Assembly: GCA_947629395.1 (NCBI GenBank)
Contig: CANRDQ010000008.1
Span: 1-39,916, forward strand
Direction: 5' to 3'
DNA length: 39,916 nucleotides
Source of the DNA: an uncultured Bacilli bacterium
Lineage (GTDB): Bacteria > Bacillota_I > Bacilli_A > RF39 > UBA660
Every line of letters begins with the position of its first letter. Position 1 is the first letter of the stretch. Both the position numbers and the translations under genes were made by a program. Under the pieces are notes generated by a model. It saw only the letters and a list, made by a program, of their open reading frames with translations, did not search any database and was not told where the DNA came from. Below, piece by piece: positions 17,688 through 25,303 of the stretch.

Positions 17688-17724
17688 AAATACTGTTTGA
17701 ATATAATCTTCAAGCAGTATTTTT
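17688..17724. terminator. Bidirectional terminator between convergent genes
   Basis: The 14-base stem AAATACTGTTTGAA / TTCAAGCAGTATTT (one G-T pair) has T-rich flanks on both strands. A closely similar hairpin lies at 19329-19366 after the paralogous gene. Confidence 0.9.
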
Positions 17725-17727
17725 ATT

Positions 17728-19245
17728 TTATCTAAATGCTCCAAATACAGTAGTAAGTGAAACAAAGTTAACAACTAATAAAAGTAATATATAATACAAT
17801 TTTGGATTCTTAAACTCAATATATTTTTTCTTTTGGAAAAGAGTTAACAGAGTCAGTATAAATATTGGAATAAAATATCTTCCTTGTACACCCTCTATTA
17901 TAGATTTTCCATAACCAGTCCAAGTTAAATATAAAGCACCTAGTATACAATTAAATATTATTAATACTAAGAAATTAATAAATATCTTTTCTTTTTTACT
18001 AAAAGTATATTTTGTTTTTTCAAAGAAAGGAGCAAATAATAAAAGCAGTATTATAACAAGTGTAGATATATAGTAACCATGAATATTTAATGGTCCTAGA
18101 AATTCTCCCGCAAAAGTTGAAATATAAAAGCCATGTTCTTTTTGTAAAGTTTTAAACGTAGTATTTAAATAATTTAGTGGTTTGTGTATTACATATTTCA
18201 TTTGTTTTTTAGAATTGACATTATTAAATGTTCTCCACTCAATAAAGACATTATACTTATTACTTTGAACGTAGAAGAATCCCGTTGAAATAATAGATAT
18301 AACTAACAAGATACCTAATATATATTTACTCTTTTTAGGACTATTTTTAATTTTGTCCATAAGTAACAGTAAAAGTAATATTAATGGAAAATACACTGTT
18401 TTACTAGAGCCTAACATAATACATAAAAAGCCTAAAATAGATACATCCTTAATAGACAGTTGTTTAATCTTATCATTAAATTTCAAACACAATATATAAG
18501 TTATAAATATTATTGATATGCAGTTGATACAAGCATCACTCGCAAATGAAGCCGCTTCCTGTAAAATCATAGGTGTAAGTAAATATGCGAATAACAACAA
18601 TTTTCCAAAAGGGATATGTTTTAAACAATAAAAACCTGTAATTATAAAGAATATTAAATTAAATAAACGACCAATAAACACTGCTATAAAAATATTTATA
18701 TTGAATATTGTACCCACTAACAATCCTAAAGCAGGAATTATATAGTTTCCAAAAAAATAACCAGAAAAACGATTATAAGGTGTTCTATATTCTTTATTAT
18801 AATTTACTTTTTGATGAATACAGTTGGATAAAGACTTATATGAAGTTATAGATGATACATTTTTCTTAGAATATTGTTTTACCATATTATTAATAGGTAT
18901 ATTCTTTTTACCTGCTTTAGGGAATAAATCTCCCTTCATTACAGTATAAGCCTTTACAATATGACTTTGTTCATCTGGAACATATCCTGGAAGCATTAAA
19001 AAATTATAACCAAGACCTAAAGGAATAACTAATATTAAAAATATATATTCAATTTTCTTCCAATAATTCTTTAATAAAAAAGTCATGGTAATTAATAATA
19101 AACCTATTGTAATGTAAAATAAGTAATAGTAAATATTATTATCTGAAACTGCTTGTTTATAAAGAAAAGCTAAACATATAAAAGAAAGTAAAGTCTCCAC
19201 CAAAAATAATAATTTATTTTTATTTATAAAAGTTTTTCTCATCAT
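17728..19245 (-). CDS. DUF2142-like membrane protein, probable GT-C-type glycosyltransferase (copy 1)
   Basis: The 505-residue protein has about 12 membrane helices. After the second or third helix it has LPGYVPDEQSHIVKAYTVMKGDLFP, with Asp-Glu at 91-92 in an outer loop. This is the DUF2142 pattern (PDE-x-x-H) and resembles the catalytic acidic loop of GT-C enzymes that use polyprenyl-phosphate sugars. The start is placed at the ATG at 19245, six bases after AAGGAG; the longer frame starts inside that site. TGATATAAT lies upstream (ATTATA at 19271-19276 on the plus strand). It is a close relative of the next gene; many blocks are identical (ITGF.CLKHIPFGKLLLF, LTPMILQEAASFASDACINC). Acceptor and sugar are unknown. 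Confidence 0.75.
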   Translation of the reverse strand: MMRKTFINKNKLLFLVETLLSFICLAFLYKQAVSDNNIYYYLFYITIGLLLITMTFLLKNYWKKIEYIFLILVIPLGLGYNFLMLPGYVPDEQSHIVKAYTVMKGDLFPKAGKKNIPINNMVKQYSKKNVSSITSYKSLSNCIHQKVNYNKEYRTPYNRFSGYFFGNYIIPALGLLVGTIFNINIFIAVFIGRLFNLIFFIITGFYCLKHIPFGKLLLFAYLLTPMILQEAASFASDACINCISIIFITYILCLKFNDKIKQLSIKDVSILGFLCIMLGSSKTVYFPLILLLLLLMDKIKNSPKKSKYILGILLVISIISTGFFYVQSNKYNVFIEWRTFNNVNSKKQMKYVIHKPLNYLNTTFKTLQKEHGFYISTFAGEFLGPLNIHGYYISTLVIILLLLFAPFFEKTKYTFSKKEKIFINFLVLIIFNCILGALYLTWTGYGKSIIEGVQGRYFIPIFILTLLTLFQKKKYIEFKNPKLYYILLLLVVNFVSLTTVFGAFR

Positions 19246-19328
19246 AAAATTCTCCTTAAAATACACACTAATTATATCATAAAATAAATAATATGTCTTT
19301 TGATTAAGACTACATTTTCTAATAGATA

Positions 19329-19366
19329 AAAATACTGTTTAAAGATTATACTTCAAACAGTATTTT
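19329..19366 (-). terminator. Intrinsic terminator of DUF2142-like copy 2
   Basis: The perfect 12-base stem AAAATACTGTTT / AAACAGTATTTT is followed by U on the minus strand. It nearly repeats the hairpin at 17688-17724, so the duplicated unit included its terminator. Confidence 0.85.
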
Positions 19367-19368
19367 AC

Positions 19369-20901
19369 TTATTTAAAGGCTCCAAACACAGCCGAAAGGG
19401 AACCCCAATGAATAGCCAATAAAATTAATATGTAATATAATTTAGGATTTTTAAACTCAATATATTTTTTCTTTTGGAAAAGAGTTAACAGAGTAAGTAT
19501 AACTATTGGTATAAAATATCTTCCTTGTACACCTTCAATAATATGGTTTCCATAACCAGTCCAAGTTAAGTATAAAGCTCCTAAAACACAGTTAAAGGTA
19601 ATAAATACTAAAATATTAATAAAGATTTTTTCTTTTTTACTAAAAGTATATTTTGTTTTCTCTATAAAAGGTGCAATCAACAAAAGAATAACCATTACTA
19701 ATGTTGTTATATAATAGCTAGGAATATCTAATAATCCTAAATATTCACCGATAAAGGATTCAATATAGAAACCATTATATTTTTTTAAAGTATTAACAGT
19801 AGTATTCATATATTTCAAAGGCTTAGTAATAACTGATTTCATTTGTTTTCCAGGATTAACATTTACAGATGTTCTCCATTCAATAAAGACATTATACTTA
19901 TTACTTTGAAAATAGAAGAACACCGTCGAAATAATAGTTAAAACCATCAAAATACCTAGTAGATATTTACTCTTTTTATCACTATTTTTAATTTTATCCA
20001 TAAGTAACAGTAAAAGAAGTATTAATGGAAAATATACTATTTTACCGGCTCCTAACATTATACTCAGGAATCCCAAAATAGCGACGTTTTTAATAGATAA
20101 ATTTTTAATCTTATCATTAAATTTTAAATACAATATATAAGTTATAAATATTATTGATATACAGTTTATACAAGCATCACTCGCAAATGATGCTGCCTCT
20201 TGTAAAATCATAGGTGTAAGTAAATACGTAAATAGTAATAATTTTCCAAAAGGAATATGTTTTAAACATAAAAAGCCTGTAATTATAAAGAATATTAAAT
20301 TAAATAAACGACCAATAAATATTGATATAAAAATATTTATATTGAATATTCTACCTACCAATAATCCTAAAGAAGGGATTATATAGTTTCCAAAAAAGTA
20401 ACCTGCAAAAGTATCATAAGGTGCTCGATACTCTTTATTGTAATTTACTTTTTTATGAATACAGTTAGATAAAGCTTTATAAGAATTAAGTGAAGATACA
20501 TCTTTTATAGAATATTGTTTTACAATATTCATTATAGGTATATCTTTTTTATCAGCCTTAGGGAATAAATCCCCCTTCATTACAGTATAAGCTTTTCCAA
20601 TATGACTTCCTTCATCTGGTACTCTACCTGGAAGCATTAAAAAAGTATAACTAAGTCCTATAGGTATTACTAAAATAAGAAAAATATATTCTATTTTTTT
20701 ATAATATTTTTTAAGTAGTAATATCATGGAAATTAATAATATTACAATTGAAGGTATGCATATAACCTTATATATTAGTCCTCCTGCTAAAGCCACTTTA
20801 TATACACATCCTAAAATAATAAAAGATAATAGTATTTCAGCACCAAATAAAATTTTATTAGTTAGATTTTTGTTGTACAAATTACTTAGTTTTTCTTTCA
20901 T
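19369..20901 (-). CDS. DUF2142-like membrane protein, probable GT-C-type glycosyltransferase (copy 2)
   Basis: The 510-residue protein has the same layout as copy 1: about 12 helices, LPGRVPDEGSHIGKAYTVMKGDLFP with Asp-Glu at 96-97, a long conserved centre, and a C-terminus ending LSAVFGAFK (copy 1 ends LTTVFGAFR). The two differ most at their N-termini and in the loop after EWRT, where a GT-C enzyme would meet its acceptor. AAGAGGT precedes the ATG. It has its own promoter and terminator, so the copies are transcribed separately. With the UbiA-like and HAD genes facing them, a role in moving a lipid-linked sugar to a surface polymer is likely but unproven. Confidence 0.75.
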   Translation of the reverse strand: MKEKLSNLYNKNLTNKILFGAEILLSFIILGCVYKVALAGGLIYKVICIPSIVILLISMILLLKKYYKKIEYIFLILVIPIGLSYTFLMLPGRVPDEGSHIGKAYTVMKGDLFPKADKKDIPIMNIVKQYSIKDVSSLNSYKALSNCIHKKVNYNKEYRAPYDTFAGYFFGNYIIPSLGLLVGRIFNINIFISIFIGRLFNLIFFIITGFLCLKHIPFGKLLLFTYLLTPMILQEAASFASDACINCISIIFITYILYLKFNDKIKNLSIKNVAILGFLSIMLGAGKIVYFPLILLLLLLMDKIKNSDKKSKYLLGILMVLTIISTVFFYFQSNKYNVFIEWRTSVNVNPGKQMKSVITKPLKYMNTTVNTLKKYNGFYIESFIGEYLGLLDIPSYYITTLVMVILLLIAPFIEKTKYTFSKKEKIFINILVFITFNCVLGALYLTWTGYGNHIIEGVQGRYFIPIVILTLLTLFQKKKYIEFKNPKLYYILILLAIHWGSLSAVFGAFK

Positions 20902-20925
20902 ATTCTTTACCTCTTTTCAATATCA

Positions 20926-20953
20926 ATCATATCATAGAACTGTTTTTTATCAA
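20926..20953 (-). promoter_or_regulatory. Promoter of DUF2142-like copy 2
   Basis: On the minus strand, TTGATA and TGATATGAT (extended -10) are 16 bases apart, about 25 bases before the ATG. Confidence 0.6.
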
Positions 20954-21013
20954 ATAGTATACTTAGTTTTGTTTATCTTTATAATTATAACATACATAAA
21001 AGAAAAAAAACTG

Positions 21014-21043
21014 CTGAAAAAAAGTATTAGCTTTCTAATACTT
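21014..21043 (-). terminator. Intrinsic terminator of the slipin gene
   Basis: The stem AAGTATTAG / CTAATACTT with a four-base loop is followed on the minus strand by seven U. It abuts the stop codon. Confidence 0.9.
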
Positions 21044-21787
21044 CTATTTCTTTTTGTTATTGCCAAGACCTTCTAAAGCTTTTAATACTTCAATTGGTAC
21101 AGCAAAAATAATGGTATTTGATTGATCTGAACTTAAATCATTTAGGGTTGCTAAAGTTCTTAAATGTAAAGCCCCAGGAGCATTACCCATTAATTCAGCA
21201 GCAGCTTTTAAGTTTTCAGCAGCTTCAATTTCTCCTTGACTTTTAGTGATAACTGCAGTTTTCTCACGTTCAGCTTCAGCAACTTTAGCTATTACACGTT
21301 TCATTTCTTCTGGTAAAGCAACATCTTTTAATTCTACATTTTCTACTTTAATTCCCCAAGGATCAGTAGCCTTATCAATAACATTACAAATATCAGAAGA
21401 AATTTTTTCACGTTCTGATAATAGTTCATCTAAAGTAACAGATCCAACTATATTACGCATAGTTGTTTGTGCAAGTTGTCCAACAGCATAATAAAAATCT
21501 TCAACTTCACAAACAGCCTTACCTGCATCAAATATCTTATAATAAATAACTGCGTTTATTTTAATTGAAACATTATCTTTAGTAATAGCTTCTTGTTCAG
21601 GAACATCAACTGCTTTAGTTCTAATATCTACTTTCTTATAAAATTGAAAAATAGGAAATACTAAACACCAACCAGGTTCTAATACTTTAGAAAACTTACC
21701 ACAAGTAAAAAGTATTCCTCTTTCATATTCATTAATTTGTTTAATAGAACAAAGCACTAAAATTATTAATAAGATTAATAATATCAT
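21044..21787 (-). CDS. SPFH/stomatin-like protein (slipin)
   Basis: The 247-residue protein has a short N-terminal membrane anchor (LILLIILVLCSI, residues 3-14). The SPFH domain follows: NEYERGILFTCGKFSKVLEPGWCLVFP, then VDIRTKAVDVPEQEAITKDNVSI, then WGIKVENVELKDVALPEEM. A coiled coil follows (VAEAEREKTAVITKSQGEIEAAENL), and the protein ends in a Lys-rich tail. Stomatin-like slipins organise membrane microdomains and act with NfeD-type proteases; no nfeD gene is adjacent. AAAGGAG lies ten bases before the ATG, and ATTATA at 21813-21818 marks its -10 box. It is monocistronic. Confidence 0.92.
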   Translation of the reverse strand: MILLILLIILVLCSIKQINEYERGILFTCGKFSKVLEPGWCLVFPIFQFYKKVDIRTKAVDVPEQEAITKDNVSIKINAVIYYKIFDAGKAVCEVEDFYYAVGQLAQTTMRNIVGSVTLDELLSEREKISSDICNVIDKATDPWGIKVENVELKDVALPEEMKRVIAKVAEAEREKTAVITKSQGEIEAAENLKAAAELMGNAPGALHLRTLATLNDLSSDQSNTIIFAVPIEVLKALEGLGNNKKK

Positions 21788-21872
21788 TACCCATATACTC
21801 CTTTCTAATTAAATTATAATACAAGAAATGATAAAAGCAATAAATATTTGTATTTTTATATTCATAAAAAAG

Positions 21873-21881
21873 TGATATAAT
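21873..21881 (+). promoter_or_regulatory. Extended -10 promoter of the murT-gatD-like operon
   Basis: TGATATAAT lies 20 bases before the chosen murT start. Confidence 0.65.
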
Positions 21882-21901
21882 TTTAGTAATGAGGTGTAGT
21901 G

Positions 21902-23230
21902 ATGAATACAATAATTATTTTTGTTTGTAAGATAATACAAAAGTTATTAAAAATGATAGGAAGAGGATCTTCTCTACCAGGGGATATTGCTTTAAAATTA
22001 AATCCAAAAATTCTTTCCCAATTTAAATATCCAGATAAAGTTATTGCTGTAACAGGTTCATCTGGAAAGGGGAGTATTACTGGAGCTGTAGCTCAATTTG
22101 CTAGAGACTCTGGTATGAAAGTAGCGCATAATGTTAAAGGTTCAAATTTAACTCCAGGAATTGTCTCAATGTTACTTCAAAATTGTGATTTTAGAGGTAA
22201 TATAAAGGCTGATATCGTAGTTGCGGAAGTAGATGAAAGATATGCTAAATATATTTTTCCATCTTTAAAACCTTCTCATATTGTTATCAATAATATAACT
22301 AGAGATCAACCTCCAAGACAAGGACATTTCGATTTTGTTTATAATGAAATCAAAAAAGCTTTAAATCCTGATATACATTTAATTTTAAATGCTGATGATC
22401 CAATGCTTCAAAAATTTGTTTTAGATGGGGAATATAAAGTTACTTATTACAGTATTAGTAAAAATAAGTTTTCATATAAAGATGATAAATTTAAAAGCTT
22501 AAACTTTGTATATTGTCCACTTTGTAATTCAAAATTAGAATATGATTATTATAACTTTGAAGAAATTGGAGATTATCATTGTCCAAAATGTAAATTTAAA
22601 AAACCTACCGCAGATTTTGTTTGTACTAAAATAGATTATAAAAAGAAGACAATGACTATCAATAATGAAGTTTTACTTAATATTAACAATACTATTTTAT
22701 ACAATATATATAATATTTTGGCGGCTTATACAATTTCTTTAAGTATTGGTTTAAAACAAGATATAGTTATAAAATCTATAAATAACTTCCAATTAAAAGG
22801 AAATGATAATTGTACCCTTGATGGTAGAAATGTAACTATTTTAAATAATAAAAATGAAAATAGTAGTACCTTTAATCAATCATTATTATTTATAGATAGA
22901 GATAAAGGTAAGAAGACTATTGTTATTGGTTGGAAAGAAATAAGTAGACGTTATCAATTTAATGATTTATCTTGGCTATATGATATAGATTTTGAAATTT
23001 TAGCCAAACATGATATTGATAAAGTAGTTTGTGTAGGTGTCCAAAAATATGATATTGCGACCAGAATAAAATATGCTGATATCAGTCAGAGTAAAATCGT
23101 CGTATTTGATAATTTAGAAGAGGCTATGCCTTATATTAAAACAAAGACAAAAGGTGATATATATGCTATATTAAACTTTGATTATGTATTACCATTTAAA
23201 AAGCTAATTAATGGAGATGATGAAAAGTGA
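21902..23230 (+). CDS. murT: MurT-like Mur ligase (lipid II amidation subunit family)
   Basis: MurT is the ATP-using subunit of the MurT/GatD enzyme that converts D-glutamate of lipid II to D-isoglutamine. The 442-residue protein has the family layout: a Mur-ligase centre with AVTGSSGKGSITGAV (P-loop 51-58), VVAEVDERY, a four-cysteine zinc ribbon (Cys205, 208, 227 and 230: YCPLC ... HCPKC), which is the mark of MurT against other Mur ligases, and a C-terminal domain with DLSWLYDIDFE (355-365) that supplies an Asp to GatD in known pairs. Two segments are unusual. The P-loop is GSSGKGS rather than GTNGKTT, and the usual RDQ-x-DR-x-GE segment reads RDQPPRQGHFD. The ATG at 21902 fits GAGGTG at 21891. 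It overlaps gatD by four bases. Given the dead partner, it may not perform standard amidation. Confidence 0.8.
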   Translation: MNTIIIFVCKIIQKLLKMIGRGSSLPGDIALKLNPKILSQFKYPDKVIAVTGSSGKGSITGAVAQFARDSGMKVAHNVKGSNLTPGIVSMLLQNCDFRGNIKADIVVAEVDERYAKYIFPSLKPSHIVINNITRDQPPRQGHFDFVYNEIKKALNPDIHLILNADDPMLQKFVLDGEYKVTYYSISKNKFSYKDDKFKSLNFVYCPLCNSKLEYDYYNFEEIGDYHCPKCKFKKPTADFVCTKIDYKKKTMTINNEVLLNINNTILYNIYNILAAYTISLSIGLKQDIVIKSINNFQLKGNDNCTLDGRNVTILNNKNENSSTFNQSLLFIDRDKGKKTIVIGWKEISRRYQFNDLSWLYDIDFEILAKHDIDKVVCVGVQKYDIATRIKYADISQSKIVVFDNLEEAMPYIKTKTKGDIYAILNFDYVLPFKKLINGDDEK

Positions 23231-23952
23231 TTCATATAGCGCATTTATACTATAATTTATTAAACTTATATGGTGAAAGTGGAAACGTTAAAGCCTTAAA
23301 ACAAGAATTAGAAAATCAAGGTTTAAAAGTATGTGTTCATTTTTTAACTATCTCTGATAAATTAGATTTAGAAAAATATGATTTTGTTTATATAGGGGCA
23401 GGAACTGAACATAATCAACAATTAGTTATACCACATTTAAATAAATATAAAGATACAATAAAAAAAGAAATAGAAAAAGGAAAATTTTACTTTATAACTG
23501 GTAATGCAATTAACTTATTTGGAAAGTATATTTTAAATCAAGATGGAACTAAGACTAAGACATTAGGAGTTTTTGATTTTGATAGTAAAGAAGAAAGTTT
23601 TCGTATGATTGATGAAAGTATTGTTAAATGTAAATTTATTAATAAACCTATAATAGGTTTTCAAAATCAAAGTACAGTTATTAAAGAAAATCCTTATCCA
23701 ATGTTTGAAGTTATAAAAGGAATAGGTAGTTATCCTAATTCTAAAACAGAAGGTATCTCTTATAATAATTTCTATGGTACTTATTTAATCGGACCTGTTT
23801 TAGTTAGAAACCCTGAATTATTAAAATATATAGTCAAAAAGTTAATTCAAAGTAAACATAAAAACTTTAAATTTAAAAAATTTGATTTAGAACAAAATAA
23901 AAAAGCATATAATGCCTTTGTAAAAAATTATTATTCAGATATAATTAGTTAA
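23227..23952 (+). CDS. gatD: GatD-like class I glutamine amidotransferase lacking its catalytic residues
   Basis: GatD normally hydrolyses glutamine and feeds ammonia to MurT. The 241-residue protein aligns with GatD along its length: LYYNLLNLYGESGNVKALKQ at the start, FVYIGAGTEHNQQ, GKYILNQDGTKTKTLGVFDF, and EGISYNNFYGTYLIGPVLVRNP. The nucleophile segment, TICGGYQFLG in S. aureus GatD, reads ITGNAINLFG here (90-99), so Cys94 is lost. The catalytic His of YGTYLHGP is Ile188, and GFENH reads GFQNQ. The only cysteines are at 36 and 135. It starts at a GTG that overlaps the murT stop, with GGAGATGATG upstream. The open frame is intact, so it is kept by selection but cannot act as a glutaminase by the known mechanism. 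Confidence 0.82.
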   Translation: MIHIAHLYYNLLNLYGESGNVKALKQELENQGLKVCVHFLTISDKLDLEKYDFVYIGAGTEHNQQLVIPHLNKYKDTIKKEIEKGKFYFITGNAINLFGKYILNQDGTKTKTLGVFDFDSKEESFRMIDESIVKCKFINKPIIGFQNQSTVIKENPYPMFEVIKGIGSYPNSKTEGISYNNFYGTYLIGPVLVRNPELLKYIVKKLIQSKHKNFKFKKFDLEQNKKAYNAFVKNYYSDIIS

Positions 23953-24188
23953 TTGTCTTTAACTAATAAAGAAATATTATACTTTGAACTATAACTATCT
24001 ACAAAATTATAAAAGATATTTCTATTTAATTTTTTAGTATTAGTTATATCAATTACTACTTTATTAATTTCATAATCTAATATTACTGGTGTAATTTTAT
24101 TCTTTAAATCATTTATTTCATAACTATTAATTACACCTTTCAAATCAACAAATAATGTATTTTTAGTATATATCATTTCTGTTATCAT
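23949..24188 (-). CDS. Small STAS-domain-like protein
   Basis: The 79-residue protein reads like a single STAS fold: a beta strand (TLFVDLKGVI), a helix (SYEINDLKNKITPVIL), a strand with the conserved VVIDITNTKKLN where the phosphorylated Ser or Thr of SpoIIAA-type antagonists usually lies, a helix (NIFYNFVDSYSSKY) and a last strand (ISLLVKDN). The ATG at 24188 follows GGAGG by five bases. No anti-sigma kinase or sigma gene is nearby. Its 3' end overlaps the 3' end of gatD by four bases, with no terminator between. The fold is an inference from the pattern. Confidence 0.5.
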   Translation of the reverse strand: MITEMIYTKNTLFVDLKGVINSYEINDLKNKITPVILDYEINKVVIDITNTKKLNRNIFYNFVDSYSSKYNISLLVKDN

Positions 24189-24270
24189 AAGTTCCTCCAT
24201 TATCACTATAACATAATTATTTCTTTTAACAATGGATTCGACAAAACTAGAAAAAATATACTAATAAAAT

Positions 24271-24300
24271 AAAACTTCATAGGTTTTCTATGAAGTTTTT
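24271..24300 (-). terminator. Intrinsic terminator of the DUF2419 gene
   Basis: The perfect 12-base stem AAAACTTCATAG / CTATGAAGTTTT has a five-base loop and T-rich flanks on both sides. The only gene ending here is the minus-strand one. Confidence 0.85.
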
Positions 24301-25250
24301 TAATAATATATAGTTTTAGTTAAATGATGAGGTTTATCTTTAAATTCTTTGTTTTTACTTAATAACCATAAAGCATTATCAATTTGTACAGAATTCATAT
24401 TTAAATTATTATTTAATTCTTCTTTAATTAATTCCACTACATATAACATATTAGCTCTTATTTCAATTTCCATTTCACTATCATGTTCTATTTGTTGTTT
24501 AGAATCCACTAAATTAGCTAGTTCCTCATTATATTCTAAAATATGAAGATGTCTCAATACTTGTGGAATCTTATAATCAGCACAACCTGTCATATTATCA
24601 TCATTTTTAACTACATCACCAATAGTTTTAATATTCGCAATAATATCTCCTACTAACAAAATAGCACGTTTAAAGAAATATATTTCATGTCCCTTATAAG
24701 AACTAATATCTCTAAAATTACTAAAAGTATTTACAATATTATTTAAAAGTTCAACATCATCTTTAGCTTTCATTTTTTCTACAATATTATCAATAGGTTT
24801 TAATTCCTTTACTAATTGTTTTAAAACCTTAAATCTTTCTTCTAAAAGGGGAATAGAAGTAGTACCTTTTAAAATTTCATCAAATTCTTCAATCGTTAAC
24901 TTATCTAAATAATCTATATTTAATAAATCATAACCATTATTAATAGCTTTAGCTATACCATAGAATAAACCAAAAGAACCAGAGTACCAATTATCTTTAT
25001 ATTCAATCTTCCATTTAATATCACTATCCCAATAACAGAAGTTTAATGATTCACAAAGTATTAAATATAATAAAATATCTCTCTCTGAATATTTTTCTAA
25101 ATCTAAAATATCACTATTTAACCAAGGATCTTTTTTACTTTCTTTAAGTAATTTTGTAGCTTCCTTTATATTATCTCTATTAATTTTTACATATTTTGAG
25201 TTATTTACTACATATTCAATAGACTCTTTAATTTTATCTTTTGTAATCAT
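24300..25250 (-). CDS. Queuosine-salvage nucleosidase (DUF2419/Qng1 family)
   Basis: Members of this family release queuine base from queuosine 5'-phosphate so that it can be reused in tRNA modification. The 316-residue soluble protein has the family landmarks in order: ESLNFCYWDSDIKW (67-80), YSGSFGLFYGIAKAINNGYDL, SIPLLEERFKVL, YFFKRAILLVGDI (191-203), and TGCADYKIPQVLRHLHILEY (221-240) with the conserved Asp225 of the A-D-Y-(K/R)-x-PQ motif. EIRANMLYVVELI comes near the end. This is the family pattern known from eukaryotes and some bacteria. It is monocistronic with GTGAGG upstream of the ATG. It implies that the bacterium takes queuosine from its surroundings, which fits a gut or host-associated life. 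Confidence 0.82.
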   Translation of the reverse strand: MITKDKIKESIEYVVNNSKYVKINRDNIKEATKLLKESKKDPWLNSDILDLEKYSERDILLYLILCESLNFCYWDSDIKWKIEYKDNWYSGSFGLFYGIAKAINNGYDLLNIDYLDKLTIEEFDEILKGTTSIPLLEERFKVLKQLVKELKPIDNIVEKMKAKDDVELLNNIVNTFSNFRDISSYKGHEIYFFKRAILLVGDIIANIKTIGDVVKNDDNMTGCADYKIPQVLRHLHILEYNEELANLVDSKQQIEHDSEMEIEIRANMLYVVELIKEELNNNLNMNSVQIDNALWLLSKNKEFKDKPHHLTKTIYY

Positions 25251-25303
25251 ATATACCTCACTTTCTTAACTATTTTATCATAAATAAAAGAAGATAACTA
25301 TAA

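Noticed and set aside
17728..20901. The two DUF2142-like genes as an assembly duplication
   Set aside because: They differ at many residues and throughout the DNA, especially at the N-termini, so both copies are real.
20726..21076. Open frame of 116 codons on the plus strand
   Set aside because: It lies opposite the 5' end of the DUF2142-like copy 2 and runs into the slipin 3' end on the other strand. No ribosome-binding site or family likeness was found.
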